DNA from: Heliopora coerulea | Taxonomy: Eukaryota > Cnidaria > Anthozoa > Scleralcyonacea > Helioporidae | Reading direction: 5' to 3' | NCBI GenBank assembly: GCA_030142905.1 | Contig: JASJOG010000003.1 | Location: 62,001 to 126,000 of the forward strand | Length of the DNA stretch: 64,000 nt | Shown here: positions 13,801 to 54,798 of the stretch, piece by piece | Numbering within the stretch: position 1 is the stretch's first letter | How the letters are laid out: every line of letters begins with the position of its first letter | The notes under the pieces: model-generated | What the model was told of the DNA's origin: nothing | The model's input: the letters and a program-made list of their open reading frames with translations, nothing else | Database searches by the model: none | Program-made: the position numbers and the translations under genes

Positions 13801-16800
13801 CATGTAGACAAGTATATTTCATTTAACGGTTGGATAACGTCCTGCTGGACTTCAGCATGCGTGATACACCGAAAACGTTTGAATTTCTACTCTCGAAGGC
13901 CTTGAAAATCTCTTGTTGGTACGGCTACCATCATTTGCGATGGCGTCGAGTGCGCTACAAAGTCTACTACAGACTAAATTTTGCCGAGTTACCCTGGGCA
14001 AAGTATAACGAGTAAGACCCCCAGGTTGCTTCATGTAATCTTGGATATATTGAAGAATGATGACAAGAAAAATTATGTGAATACACGAAGCCGTTTAGCA
14101 TATAGGGCGATTTTACTTCAAAAGAATCGAATGTGACTCCAGGTTCAATCTGAACCTGGAGCCAGCTGTCCTACGGTCACTGTCGTAGACTTGAAGTTGA
14201 AGAGAACACAACCGCAGGCTTATGGTTCCTTGCAAAATCACAGCCGCCTATTTTCACTCTTTGGCCGCCAGTTTCAAAACTTAGTGAAACCCTTGATAAA
14301 ACGTTTTTAATTATGAGAAAAAATAACGTATGAAAAATCTTACTTACTGTAGTTACACCAGTAAATTAGTTAAAATTATTTAAATATCACATGCTTACCG
14401 ATTAAGAGGCATTTAATATTTGCTGTACATTAATTAGAGAAGCCGCCATCCTTTTCACTAGTGTTTATTGAATTCGTAACTTGAAAATTTAATTACATTT
14501 AAAATCTGGTAATTTATATGTAGACACTCCAAAGCCAATGTTTTCAGTTGAGTGAGATACGTATTTGTTAGGGGGGGTACATACTTGCTCCGCAACCCCC
14601 TAATGGGAAATCCTTGAAATCAGTGATACTCTGATTTTTTTTTTATTCCATGCACTTCATTCGGTTCCTGACGAAATTGTATGTGCCTCCAGTGGCGGAT
14701 TAATAACGGGAGCACTTTGGGCACCTACCAGGGCCCCCGCGCTTTTCATAGGGAGGGCGTTTTGAGGCTAGAAATGAAACACGGTGTCTGTTGAAATTGT
14801 TGTGGTAAAATAACGATTAAATAGGCTAAATAGCATACATTATGTAGCCATTGACCTATCGTCCAGACTGTAAAATTTCCAATTTCTACTGCTGTGTTGA
14901 TTTAAAATTTTAGGAGAAGTTCGGCGTTTAAACTGGGCCTAGCATGTAATTAATATGCTGTGTAAGATGCTGAACCTGTCATTTCTTTTGCGTCCTCGTC
15001 TTGTAACTGCGTGCATGGCTATATCCGTTAAAGCATGAGGACTATAAGCAGTAATCAAATCAGTTCCCAGTCACAGAATTACGAACACCCTACATTACAA
15101 ACTGATCATTAATTTATTAGTGTTTAGACATTTAGTGTATATAAATATTTTATATATACATCTGAGTTGCAGCCTTCTATGTACATATACTTATATCTGC
15201 ATTGGCGTTGCTTTGGCTTACTGCTGTCTTGTTTAAAGAAATATGAAACGCGTTACAATCAGTTTATATTGTCCGTTTGTCGCATTTCACGATTAATACA
15301 TTTTCCCGACATTTTTTTCTGCGTACCCTTTTTTAGGGGGATTGGGTTAACTGCAAAGCTGCCTGCGGCTCCGCGCATGCTTTATCCACTTCTGTGAGCC
15401 TTGCCTGATATGCTTAAAATGAGTGAGTTAAAATCAGGGTTACTCAAAGACAGTATTCAAGACTGTCCAACCATGATTTTGAGAGAAGATATGAACTGCT
15501 TGCCAATCAGAGAAATTTATAGCTAACCTGTACTTTTCAAAATGTAATGTATCTTAACATTTATAAACACGATTGGACACCTGCTTTGACTTAGTGTGCA
15601 CTTCCACGCCGAGTTGATTTTGTTAAAAAGTTTATTTTATTTTTGTTTTATCAGGAACCGTTATGCTCCAGCATGTCTTAAAAATATGTGAAAAAGATGG
15701 AAACTTTGATAACATTTACTTGTGAGTAATTTACAGCACGCTTATTTGAATTGTAGTCGTAATAGTAATGAAAAAAATGAGGTAAACGTAGTTCTGCATT
15801 GTGGTAAATCTAGCCGATTGAAGCCAGGTACTGTCGTTGGAATTACTGTAGTAAACCATGAGCTAATGTAAGTATAAAATGGTTCGATAAAACATCTTTA
15901 AGGTCAATTAAACAGGATAAAAAAAAAGTGGCATCAAGAAAAATTACCGAGAAAGGCGACCCATATTTTGCGAAGGCAACAACGACGTTTCAGATGGCTC
16001 GCAATTACTATATAAGATAATTCGCTCGCCCAGCGAAGGTACTAATGTCGGTATGCTTGGGGTCCATTAACCTGGGAGATAACCAAAGGAACAAAATTTC
16101 GTTTTGCGTTTGTATCTATTTCTATATGTCTATGTAATGGCAGCCCGCTCCACCAGAACTTCATATCAAAATATTTGATCAAGAGAACTTATATTGTCGA
16201 TCATTAAACACTTTAACACGTTTCAAGGCATAACCCCTTTTCCAGAATGACGGGGGGGGGGCAAGACTGAAGGGTCTGTGCCCCGAAACATTTTAATGTT
16301 TGACAGTTTTTATGATCTGCAATAAAAGCTCTGAAGTATATAGAAAGTCCCTTGAGTGTGTCTGTTCTTTGTTAGGAACACGAGTCGAAGCAGAGTGTCT
16401 TAAGGTATTTTTCTCCAGTTGAACTGGCGTCATGAATGTTCCTATCACAGTGCAGAATCACTCAATCAAATTCTTTGACGTCATCCATGTATTTTTACTA
16501 TAATATAAAATGAAAATGACGTCAGCCGTGTCTCTATTCTGAGGGAAAATGAGGCTTATCCATTCAGAGCATTCGTATTATTTTATATTTACATCAATAT
16601 ATATGCACATGCACATTTACATATACGTCTACATATATGTGCATATGTTTATGTATATGATTTCCGTAGCTGATCCAACCCGACCTGTTCATAACTGAGT
16701 CCTGATAATAAACAGGAAAGTCATTGGCCGCTCTTTCATCTCAAACTTTTTAACTTGAATTTATTGGGCGAAATCGTTGTAGTTGTTGTTTTGTTTTGGT

Positions 16801-18062
16801 TTTTTATTACTGTTTTTTGGGGTTTTTTCCAGTCAATTTAAGAACGTAGTAGTGGGAAGGGGTAAAAGGGCAACCAGGGTGTGTCGAATTAAATTTTGAG
16901 GAATTTTGATATCATATACAGTATATATACAAACATTCTAGTTTGTTGTCGAGCAACTGGATAACTGCTATGCTTGACGTCCTTGGCGTTTCTGTTTTTC
17001 TCCAAGTTTTTTTTTAACATTCGAGACAACGTCGAGGAAGCTGAGGGTTGATGAAGATACATATCCCAAAACGATTGGTTTAAAAAATCGGAAAAAAAAA
17101 ATCTGCATACTGCTTCGTCTGAACAACCTGTTCAAACAAAATCTTGTTTAGAAACCGATTTGTGACAAGAGTAATTGTAAAACCATAGAATAGACTACAA
17201 GCCCACAGCCAATACAGGTCTTCATCAGAGCATGCATTATTTTAACGATTTTTTAGCATTTATTCAGCCGATAAAGGTAATTGCTGCTAAAAGCTTTAAA
17301 GCCAAATTGGGCGACGGTTGGTTGCGTATTCGTGTTCCTAGTCAAACCTGTAAAAAACACGTTGATAACCATTTTTTCATTATTATTAATGAACAATGAA
17401 TAGGCAACTTTCTGCAATACAACAAGTATGATGTTTTTTGCCTTCTAAAAAAAAGGCATAGTAGACTTTTCAGAAATCTGGTTATTGATTGCCTATATGT
17501 AAAGTTAAGTTTCAGTGAGAAAAAAAATTGGATCATTGCCCTCTTTTAAGAATTAAATTTGGTCGAACGGTAATAAAAAGCCATTTTGAATGTTGCTGTT
17601 TTCGCAGCAGCTGACAGGACTTTTTTTTATACGTTATGCCATTTGATGCCATATTTCCCCTTGTATTTTGTTACTGTTTACATATTTCATACTCTCCACA
17701 AAATATTTATTGACATTTTTTAAGGTTAGAGCTTGTACTCTTCTATCTCTACTTCGGATGGCTGTATCGAGCCTACTTACAGTTTTCGCTGTACGTTTGT
17801 GTTAGGTTTTTTCATGTTGGAGATTTCAACCACGTTTTTAATATTAGTTAAACCGTTTAATTTTGTCACACAAGGTCAGCGTACTGTAGTTTGAGTGTAT
17901 TTTGTGCTTTTCAGACACGTCCAGATCAGTAACGAAGTCGCGATTGAATTCTACAAAAAGTTCGATTTTCAGATAATTGATACAAAAAAGCAATATTACA
18001 AGAGAATAGATCCTGCAGATGCATATGTCCTTCAGAAAACTCTACGAACGAAGAAAAGCTAA
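7895..18062 (+). CDS. NAA50: NAA50, N-alpha-acetyltransferase 50 (NatE catalytic subunit)
   Basis: A GNAT-fold enzyme that acetylates nascent N-termini, mainly Met followed by a hydrophobic or similar residue; it binds NatA at the ribosome and supports sister-chromatid cohesion. Exons: 7895-7902, 8001-8094, 10674-10716, 11603-11722, 15655-15721 and 17915-18062. All have GT donors, AG acceptors and consistent phases, giving 159 residues (human 169). Visible motifs: RIELGDVTPHNIKQL near the N-terminus, the acetyl-CoA loop YRKLGIGT, and YKRIDPADAYVLQK near the C-terminus. The human catalytic residues Tyr73 and His112 are both present (RRLYIMTL and LHVQISNE). The start MRSGRIEL at 7895 uses a good context and donor. 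An in-phase alternative at 7630-7643 (MKNGS..., donor gtttgt) would lie inside the VPS26C 5' region. Confidence 0.95.
9305..9404. mobile_element. TTAA palindromic MITE, copy 1
   Basis: A 100-bp element starting TTAACATTAAAGGGCAGGGC and ending CTTGCCCCATAATTGGTTAA. The ends are imperfect inverted repeats bounded by TTAA, and the internal words GAGTGAAATCA and ATTAGCCAGA recur in the sister copies. The TTAA ends suggest piggyBac-type target use. It lies in NAA50 intron 2. Confidence 0.75.
9416..9529. mobile_element. TTAA palindromic MITE, copy 2
   Basis: Starts TTAACTCGTTAAGGGGCAGG and ends GGTTTACACTGGTTAA, with the same internal AATAAAATTGCCTGGCATTA block as its neighbours. It lies only 12 bases from copy 1 in the same orientation. 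Confidence 0.75.
9711..9812. mobile_element. TTAA palindromic MITE, copy 3
   Basis: Starts TTAACTCCTTAATGGGCAGG and ends TTTGCCCCTTATTGGGTTAA. The ends are nearly perfect inverted repeats. It is the third member in about 500 bases of NAA50 intron 2. Confidence 0.78.
12590..13090 (+). repeat. Dispersed ~0.5-kb repeat, copy A
   Basis: Matches 40600-41230 over most of its length in the same orientation. Shared blocks include AAGATGGCCGCC, TTTAAAAGGATTCA, TCTAAGGATGGTAAACTGAC and TGTAACTCGGTTTGA. The plus frame here is open for 96 codons (12587-12877), but the partner copy is disrupted, so coding capacity is doubtful. The family is unidentified. It lies in NAA50 intron 4. Confidence 0.65.
13102..14182. 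mobile_element. Composite long inverted-repeat element
   Basis: Outer arms 13102-13283 and 14000-14182 are reverse complements with few differences (CCGTAGGACAGCTGGCTCCAG in the left arm, CTGGAGCCAGCTGTCCTACGG in the right arm). A second inverted pair lies inside: 13296-13345 against 13516-13568 (CTCTCAACTGGCGACTCC, CCGATTTGGAATATGACAGC). Overlapping minus-strand frames at 13527-13822 are open but match no transposase I recognise. It directly follows the repeat at 12590-13090, so the two may form one element. Confidence 0.65.
16380..16570 (+). repeat. Dispersed repeat related to 44.8-45.0 kb
   Basis: Shares TGACGTCATCCATGT, ATGAAAATGACGTC, GAGGGAAAATGAGGCT and CAATCAGAGC-type words with 44800-45010. 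Both copies carry the block twice in diverged form. It lies in NAA50 intron 5 and its family is unknown. Confidence 0.45.
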
Positions 18063-18194
18063 ATAGTTATTTGTTATGAATATGTCAGAATGATTTATCT
18101 GAATATTATAACCTAATCAATTCCCTGTTTTCGTGTCTGCGTGGTTCTCGTTAGTTTGTCGTAGGATCGTTGCTTGTAAAACTTTTTTTCGATC

Positions 18195-18200
18195 AATAAA
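18195..18200 (+). terminator. NAA50 poly(A) signal AATAAA
   Basis: First canonical AATAAA after the NAA50 stop codon, 133 bases downstream. Its use is inferred from position. Confidence 0.6.
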
Positions 18201-18479
18201 TTACGAAAAGAACTCTCTGGAAACCTACATAATTACGATACGTTCACGTTGCTTGATACTGTGGCTTACTTGACTGAATTTTTACTTTCCCATGTGAATA
18301 GACTTCTAGCTCCGTATGTAAATTGTCCATTCAAGACCACGCCATATCTAGGGTCTCGATCATTCAAATCATAATGCTTTGATTTGTATCAGAATATTGT
18401 GAGACGTCTTAGAAACAATTCAACAGAGTAACATTACATAGTCTGAAATGGTTAAACCAACCTCGACGCTAAAGAGGTT

Positions 18480-18646
18480 AGTTGAAAGCCCGTTCATGTG
18501 ATACCATGAACGGGCTTTCAACTGACCAAGGTGGCCACATTCGAACAGGCAGTTACTCTCGAGATTCAACAGTATTGCTACGTATATACCAAGGTGGCCA
18601 TATTCGAACAGGCAGTTACTCTCGAGATTCAACAGTATTGCTACGT
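18480..18646. repeat. Hairpin followed by ~60-bp tandem duplication
   Basis: A perfect 19-bp inverted repeat (18480-18498 and 18505-18523, loop TGATAC) is followed directly by two near-identical units, 18525-18587 and 18588-18646. The units start ACCAAGGTGGCCA and end GTATTGCTACGT. It is probably a small mobile-element relic. Confidence 0.7.
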
Positions 18647-19571
18647 TAACGAGCTAATCATAAGCAGGTGTTGTGCCCTTAACACAGCACCGCATACACC
18701 TAACTAATAATTGTATACGGGTCGTACACCATAAATGGACCGTGACAGTGCTCGTGAGTGACACTTCGGGATGGTTTTTACCCTAGAGAATGATTTTTAC
18801 GACACCTCGAACCTTCACATCATCCGTCGTTGCACGAGAGTTGGACAAAAAAGCTGCCTCCGGCCCGCCATGATATTCTTCCCGGCAGGTTGCATAATCT
18901 GTTGAATGTATGCGACCCCTCAAAACCGTTTTGATTCAATGGATCTGAACCCGGGGAGTTCACTGTCGTCCTGGAACAAAAACGTTCGCATACACCTTGT
19001 TTAGGGCAGCTTTCCATTATGAATAACTGATTTAATTTTTATTAGCGTCGTCAAATCAACTAAACACCGACATGGAAATTAGAATCAAAATTTTTAACTA
19101 AAGAATAATTTTAAATTCTCAAGGGAAAAACTCGGTCGTGACCCCAGATTTGGATTAACTGGCGCCATGAGTAGGGAATCCTTGTAGCCACAAAATGTTG
19201 TGGGCTTGACGTGACGTAATGGTGGCCATGTCAGTGATACTTCAAAAAGTTTCAGCTATTATTTTTTGAAGATGTTGCGCTGGCCTCAGAGTTACATCAG
19301 GTGACGACTTCATTTAGAGCAAGTGTAAAGGTAACCTTATTGACGTATCTGTCTTTTTTTTTTCCTTACACTGCCGTTTCCGTTAAGCTGCTAGTGTATG
19401 CATGTATGTATAGGCGAGTGCAAACGAGGTCATATCGGAAATTACTACCATTGTAAATGTGCTCTATTTTATAGATCCATGTTTAACATCTTGCATTGCT
19501 TCATGCAAAGTTCTCTTGATGAAAACTTGGAATTTGCAATCTAATCACCTTTAACGTTCATTAACCAAACA

Positions 19572-49958
<30,387 letters not shown>

Positions 49959-51316
49959 CTTTGATACGGATGGAAACGTCACAATACATCACAGTAACAC
50001 CAAAATAGCGACAGGTTGGAGTTCACCGCTAATTTTACCGCGAATAAATAATACGAAAATTGCATTTGCCCATGAGCTCACGATCAGGAAACACTGATGT
50101 AAGAAAGCTTCGTAGAGCTATAGTCAAAGCAGCCAACACAGTCTCACTCCCATTAATTGATAATTGCTTGAATAGACTAATATCATTTATCTATAAGGAA
50201 TTCACAATAGAATTAGGATTAGGGAGAAGGTTTCGGTTAGGATTACCAAATGAGCAACTCACCCCCCGATGACGGTTGTCCTACGTGCTACCCTGACTGC
50301 CTGCCTGCATTTTTTGAAAATAAAATAAAAAGCATATAAAATATACAAAGACAACAAAGGAATACGTAAAATGGATTCGGAGACAGTACATCGAATTTCC
50401 CGTTGTCGGACCCAATTTTTTCTGCCCACTCAAAGATCATGTCTCTATGGTAACAGTCATGAGCTTGAACCAAATTTACAGTAACACTCGTGCAAGTTTT
50501 TGAGAGTTCGAAATGGTGGCACCAACTCACCCTTCGGGCTTGTTCTAATACCCATTCCTCCTTCTCCTAAACTTCCTCTCATGTTCATGCAAACTTGATA
50601 TTCTTTGAAAAACTCACTCGTGCGTGTTTTTTCCAAATTGCGCTTGAAACTATGCTATTACCTCTACTTAATGAACGAGACGTTTACCATACTTGCTCTG
50701 TCAAAAATCGCTTGTAAAAAGAAATGATATTGCCGTGTTATTGACTAGATAAATAGAGTGACCGTCATTTGTGATATTTTTATTTTTTTCCCCAAATTTA
50801 TGCATTGGAGAACATCACTTGAAATCACCGTGATGTCAGGTGGAAGATTTTTTTGCACAACTCTAAATCAACGTCTGTATGAATCTTCCTTGACAACCTT
50901 ACCAATTATTTGTTATCGTTCAAAACAAACAGCCACCATTTTGGTTTTGCCTGTCCCAGGAAATAACATTGGCTTATTCGGAACGAACGGAAACCTCTCA
51001 TCTATCTTTTGCATATAAGGGCGCCTTCTTACAACGACACCCTTTTCACAAATATGATTAAGTATTAAGTAAAGAGGGTTAGCACTGAACATTTTTTTTT
51101 CGGATCTTTGCTGATGAGTCGCAGTATCTGATCTCTTCCATTAAACTCTTGAGTTTAGAATGACAACACTTTTTAAAGTAGCGGTAAAATTAATCCATCT
51201 TGACTCTTCTCGTTTAGTTTAAAACCTTTGTCAATTTCTACTCATTCCTTAATTGTTACGTTTGCGTAACTACTATTCCCGACTCATTCATGAAATGTTT
51301 GATAGATATGATTAAT
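49959..51316. other. Region upstream of TBC1D23
   Basis: Contains the TBC1D23 5' UTR and promoter. The base before the start codon context is CAAAG and no TATA box is clear. The open frames at 50060-50272 and 50758-51018 (plus) and 50288-50530 (minus) show no splice sites or family similarity that I can support. A short TTAGGA/TTAGGG patch occurs near 50213-50245. Confidence 0.5.
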
Positions 51317-52137
51317 CAGGGACCGCGGAACAATATTTTGAGTGGGGGAGCTGACAGGGGGCGATAGCATGACCCCCCTGAAAAAGTTAAATTCAATATT
51401 TTTGAGACGGTCTTATTTTAATAATTACTCAGAAATCACAAAACACTGGTTATATTAACAGGAACAACTCAAATACTATCAGCTGGTCACTCAAATATCG
51501 GATATGTTTATCGGATATTTAAAATCATAAACTAAAATGCGAGTGTGGTTCTCGCTATGTAGGTAGAACAACTCAATGTTTAAGTGAAAGGATCAAGCAA
51601 CATGTGCCACGTGTTACACGAAACAGGACCATACCATTAAGAAATCAACCGAAAAGGCAATGTACCTCTGCTCAAACGATTAATTGTGACTCGGCAATCG
51701 GTCGACACTTGTTGTCAAACAGATGTTGTGCTAATAACTATTTAGACTCCAAATTTAGCATCCTGGCAAAGTGCCGGTCAGCATTCTTTCTAAAGATTAT
51801 GGAATCCATGTATATTGGCGTTATTTTGATGTTTAATCCCTCCTACGTGGGATAACATCATTGCCTTTACATCAGGTATAAATATAAGCTGATAACTCAT
51901 TTCTCAACAGTTAGCAGACGTTTGCACCTGAAGAGTGGTCTGCCGAAATGCATAGTGCTTCTTATTAGTATTTACTTTCTCTCTGTGTGTTGGTTCCTCT
52001 AGTTCTTTTCAGAACTGTCTTGTATAACCATTCACCATGGTTAAGACGTTTTTAAAAGCGATACTGAAATGTTTAATTTCTTTCCAAAAAAGTGGGGGTG
52101 CTAAAGCCCCCCGGCCCCCCCGCTTCCGCGGTCCCTG
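51317..52137. mobile_element. TIR element carrying a PLE fragment
   Basis: Perfect 14-bp terminal inverted repeats CAGGGACCGCGGAA, with G/C-rich sub-terminal tracts on both sides (GGGGGAGCTGACAGGGGGCG; CCCCCCGGCCCCCCCGC). TTAAT flanks both ends as a 5-bp direct repeat; an original 8-bp duplication may have decayed. The PLE GIY-YIG fragment lies inside. Confidence 0.7.
51535..51855 (+). pseudogene. Penelope-like element GIY-YIG endonuclease fragment
   Basis: Reads KCECGSRYVGRTTQCLSERI then KQHVPRVTRNRT. This has the Cys-x-Cys-Gly...YVGRT...RI..H signature of the GIY-YIG nuclease that PLEs carry after the RT. About 105 residues stay open to the stop at 51855. No RT domain precedes it, so the copy is strongly 5'-truncated. 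Downstream, CCTGAAGAGTGGTCTGCCG and GAAATGCATAG (51931-51960) recall a decayed hammerhead core. Confidence 0.75.
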
Positions 52138-52465
52138 TTAATTTCTGGTTAATCATGAAACCATCTTTTCCTGTCACCTTGAGGATGATTCTGAAATTGA
52201 TAGGCTATATTCATTTCCATTTTCTGCTGACGGATTGCCATAAACTTTAGTAATTGGTAATTTACTGTATATGCAGCAAGTTAACGTCTTTGTCGTTTCG
52301 AATTTTTTTTGCGATAAACCATACGTCATAGGTTCCTGGTTTTTTCGGGGAATGCCGTATTACTGCGGCAATGATTTCGACGTATGCTCTGGATGAAGTG
52401 TCAACTTTAACAACATCCTCTACAAAGCCTCCGAATTCATATCATCACTTGATCTTTTATTGCAG

Positions 52466-52654
52466 TTTATCTTACATCCTGTGCCAAAAAGAACAAATTT
52501 GGAAGTACAAAAAGTTTTCACCAAATATGGAGTTGACATAAATTATGAAACCCGTTTACAGCCATTGAAGAATCTTGACCAAAAATCATCAGGACATCCT
52601 GTACAAATCTTCGGGAAACATTCTGTCTTAAGTGTTGCTAAAAATGAATTTAAA
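52466..52654 (+). CDS. Orphan exon-like open segment, unrecognised
   Basis: A 189-base open segment (63 codons, phase 0 at both ends). It is preceded by the good acceptor tgatcttttattgcag and ends with the good donor AAA/gtaagc. It starts FILHPVPKRTNLEVQKVF and ends HSVLSVAKNEFK. I do not recognise the protein, and no partner exon is visible on the plus strand within several kilobases. It may be one exon of a gene with long introns, or a relic. Confidence 0.35.
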
Positions 52655-53184
52655 GTAAGCCAGTTTTGCTATGCTCCGTCCCAACACATTTGGCAAGGGC
52701 TATAGGTGTCTGGATTTATTTTTTGGCTACCAGGCTTCCTGACAATTGCACATGCATTGAGACTTTCTGACTTTTCAAACTTCAAAGGCGCCATTCTACC
52801 TGCAAATTTGAACAACCAGGGCCAGATACATATTAAGACATTATAATTAAGATAATAAAGAGATGATTAAAAGCGAAACTTCACGTTGACTTGAGTCTGA
52901 AGCAAAGGATGCCAGTTTATTACTCATGTTTCAATATTCATCAAAAATATTCTTATGAACAATGACTGTCAAGAATTGATAGCATAAACACCGGAAATAG
53001 CATGACATAGGTGTGACGATAAAGGAATGTAGGGTATGAGTGGGAGGAGGATGAGAAACTCAGAATTCTAAATTGTGATAAGTCGATGCATTGCCTATAT
53101 CATCTCATGACACACCCACAATTCATTGTTTTAACAGGAGATTTAAATCCTTCAGTGCACTCATTAGTATTCAGGAGTATGATA

Positions 53185-53457
53185 TACAAGGTGTATCAAA
53201 AAAACTGCAAACACTATAATTTGCATAAGTAGATACTACAAATAGCAATTCAATGCCTGTGCAACTAATTATTCTTCTGGGATTTGAAAATACGTTTTAA
53301 TTTTCCTTGTTATTAGAATAACCACACAGTACGAATTTCGACATCTCCAAGCATGAATTGTGTTTACGCACCCTTGGGATCAATTAGTGCTAAATTATGC
53401 AACTTTCATAAATATCTGATTTCAAAAGAGTTTGCGGCTTTTTTGATACAACCTGTA
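53185..53457. mobile_element. Tc1/mariner-like MITE, 273 bp
   Basis: The ends TACAAGGTGTATCAAAAAAA and TTTTTTGATACAACCTGTA are inverted over about 28 bases (with CTGCAAAC and GTTTGCGGC inside). They are flanked by TA on each side. It has no coding capacity. Confidence 0.85.
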
Positions 53458-53611
53458 TAACGAATTATCACACTGTTGTCCTTTGAAATCACTGTGATAA
53501 ACGCTTATCACATACTAATGAGTGAATATCTTAATTTCTAACGACCAACGTCTCTTCTATCTTAAACTGGGGAGAAAAAACAAACAAGCTATTTCATTGT
53601 GGTGAGTCATG

Positions 53612-53790
53612 AGATAAGGTGGTTAATCAATGTTCACTCGCGTGATAAAGAATTTAACATCGCTCGTGAAGTTTGAACGACCACTCAAGGCCTACGGCCC
53701 CTTGTGTCCGTTAAGCTTCACTTGCGATGTTTAATCCTTGATCACACTCGTGACCATTGATTAACCCTTACGTGTGCGATTATCACAAAA
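53612..53790. repeat. Imperfect palindrome, ~80-bp arms
   Basis: GGTTAATCAATGTTCACTCG on the left pairs with CACTCGTGACCATTGATTAA on the right, and ACATCGCTCGTGAAG with CTTCACTTGCGATGT, around CTACG. It lies between the mariner-like MITE and the truncated LINE copy. Confidence 0.7.
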
Positions 53791-53819
53791 GCTGCTGTTT
53801 TAAAGCTAAGTGATCGTTC

Positions 53820-54061
53820 AAAGAAAACATTTAATATTCCTCGAACTAATACCAAGCGTTACCAAAATACTTTTATTCCATCGATGTGCAGCTTGATCAA
53901 CAATAAACTTTAGAGATTCTATATGTCACAACATTTGTATAGGTAGCTTTATTTATACTTATTTTATTGTCTTATATTTTTTCCTAATGTGAATTAATTA
54001 CGCAATTCAGCTACAGGGCTGCGATGTAATTATTTTAATAAACTATCTATCTATCTATCTA
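53820..54061 (+). mobile_element. 5'-truncated LINE copy (3' end only), plus strand
   Basis: Near-identical to the reverse complement of 54650-54892. It encodes the last residues of the LINE ORF (FNIPRTNTKRYQ...SLINNKL), the 3' UTR with CAGCTACAGGGCTGCGATGT, and an (ATCT)n tail at 54040-54061. Extreme 5' truncation is typical of target-primed reverse transcription. Confidence 0.9.
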
Positions 54062-54798
54062 CAACCGAACCAATCTAATCAGGAGGCAAACGGAAAACTA
54101 AGTTACAGTTTCAAATTGCGCCCTCTAAGTTTCCCGTTTTGATTTCTAAGAGGATTTGATCAACCTATGATACACCAGGAACCTGCTATCAGCAAAAATG
54201 GTCAATTAAATACAAGTTCCATGCCGTAAAGGGCGTGGCTGTCTGAGTTATCAAATGTACAGTTGTTATGCGAATAATGTTGGTCCGAATGCCTGTTCAA
54301 TAAATTCTTTAAAGTTCCGCTGTAAATATTTAATTTTCCTCTCGTCATTTTGCGTTTTAGGATTGGAATAAGGGGTAGGGGTAGGGGTAGGATTAGCGCA
54401 GCTGTCATTAAAATAATCGAACTTATAGTTTTCCATAGTGATGCTGAACTTTTTCGCTCATGCAAGTGGATCGTCTCCGTACGGATTGGTTTTAGTTTCT
54501 TTTGTGCCGTGTCGTGATCGATTTACTACGAACACGGCCTAAAATTTTAATGCAAGACACCACAACATCAAATTTAGTACATTACTCGATATATAGATGA
54601 TATACTCGAGGAGCGCTGTGGTTCAAAGTTTCGAAGGGAGAGCAAGAGAGAGATAGAGAGATAGATAGTTTATTAAAATAATTACATCGCAGCCCTGTAG
54701 CTGAATTGCGTAATTAATTCACATTAGGAAAAAAATATAAGACAATAAAACAAGTATAAATAAAGCTATATATACAAATGTTGTGACATATAGAATCT

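Larger units (their letters stand above)
18063..19571. other. NAA50-TBC1D23 intergenic region (tail to tail)
   Basis: About 1.5 kb between the two stop codons. It contains the NAA50 poly(A) signal (18195), a hairpin plus tandem duplication (18480-18646), and presumably both 3' UTRs. The minus-strand frame at 18820-19017 shows no family features. Confidence 0.7.

Noticed and set aside
51931..51960. Second hammerhead after the PLE GIY-YIG fragment
   Set aside because: CTGAAGA and GAAA are present, but the intervening bases do not form a stem II and no stem III closes. At most a decayed copy.
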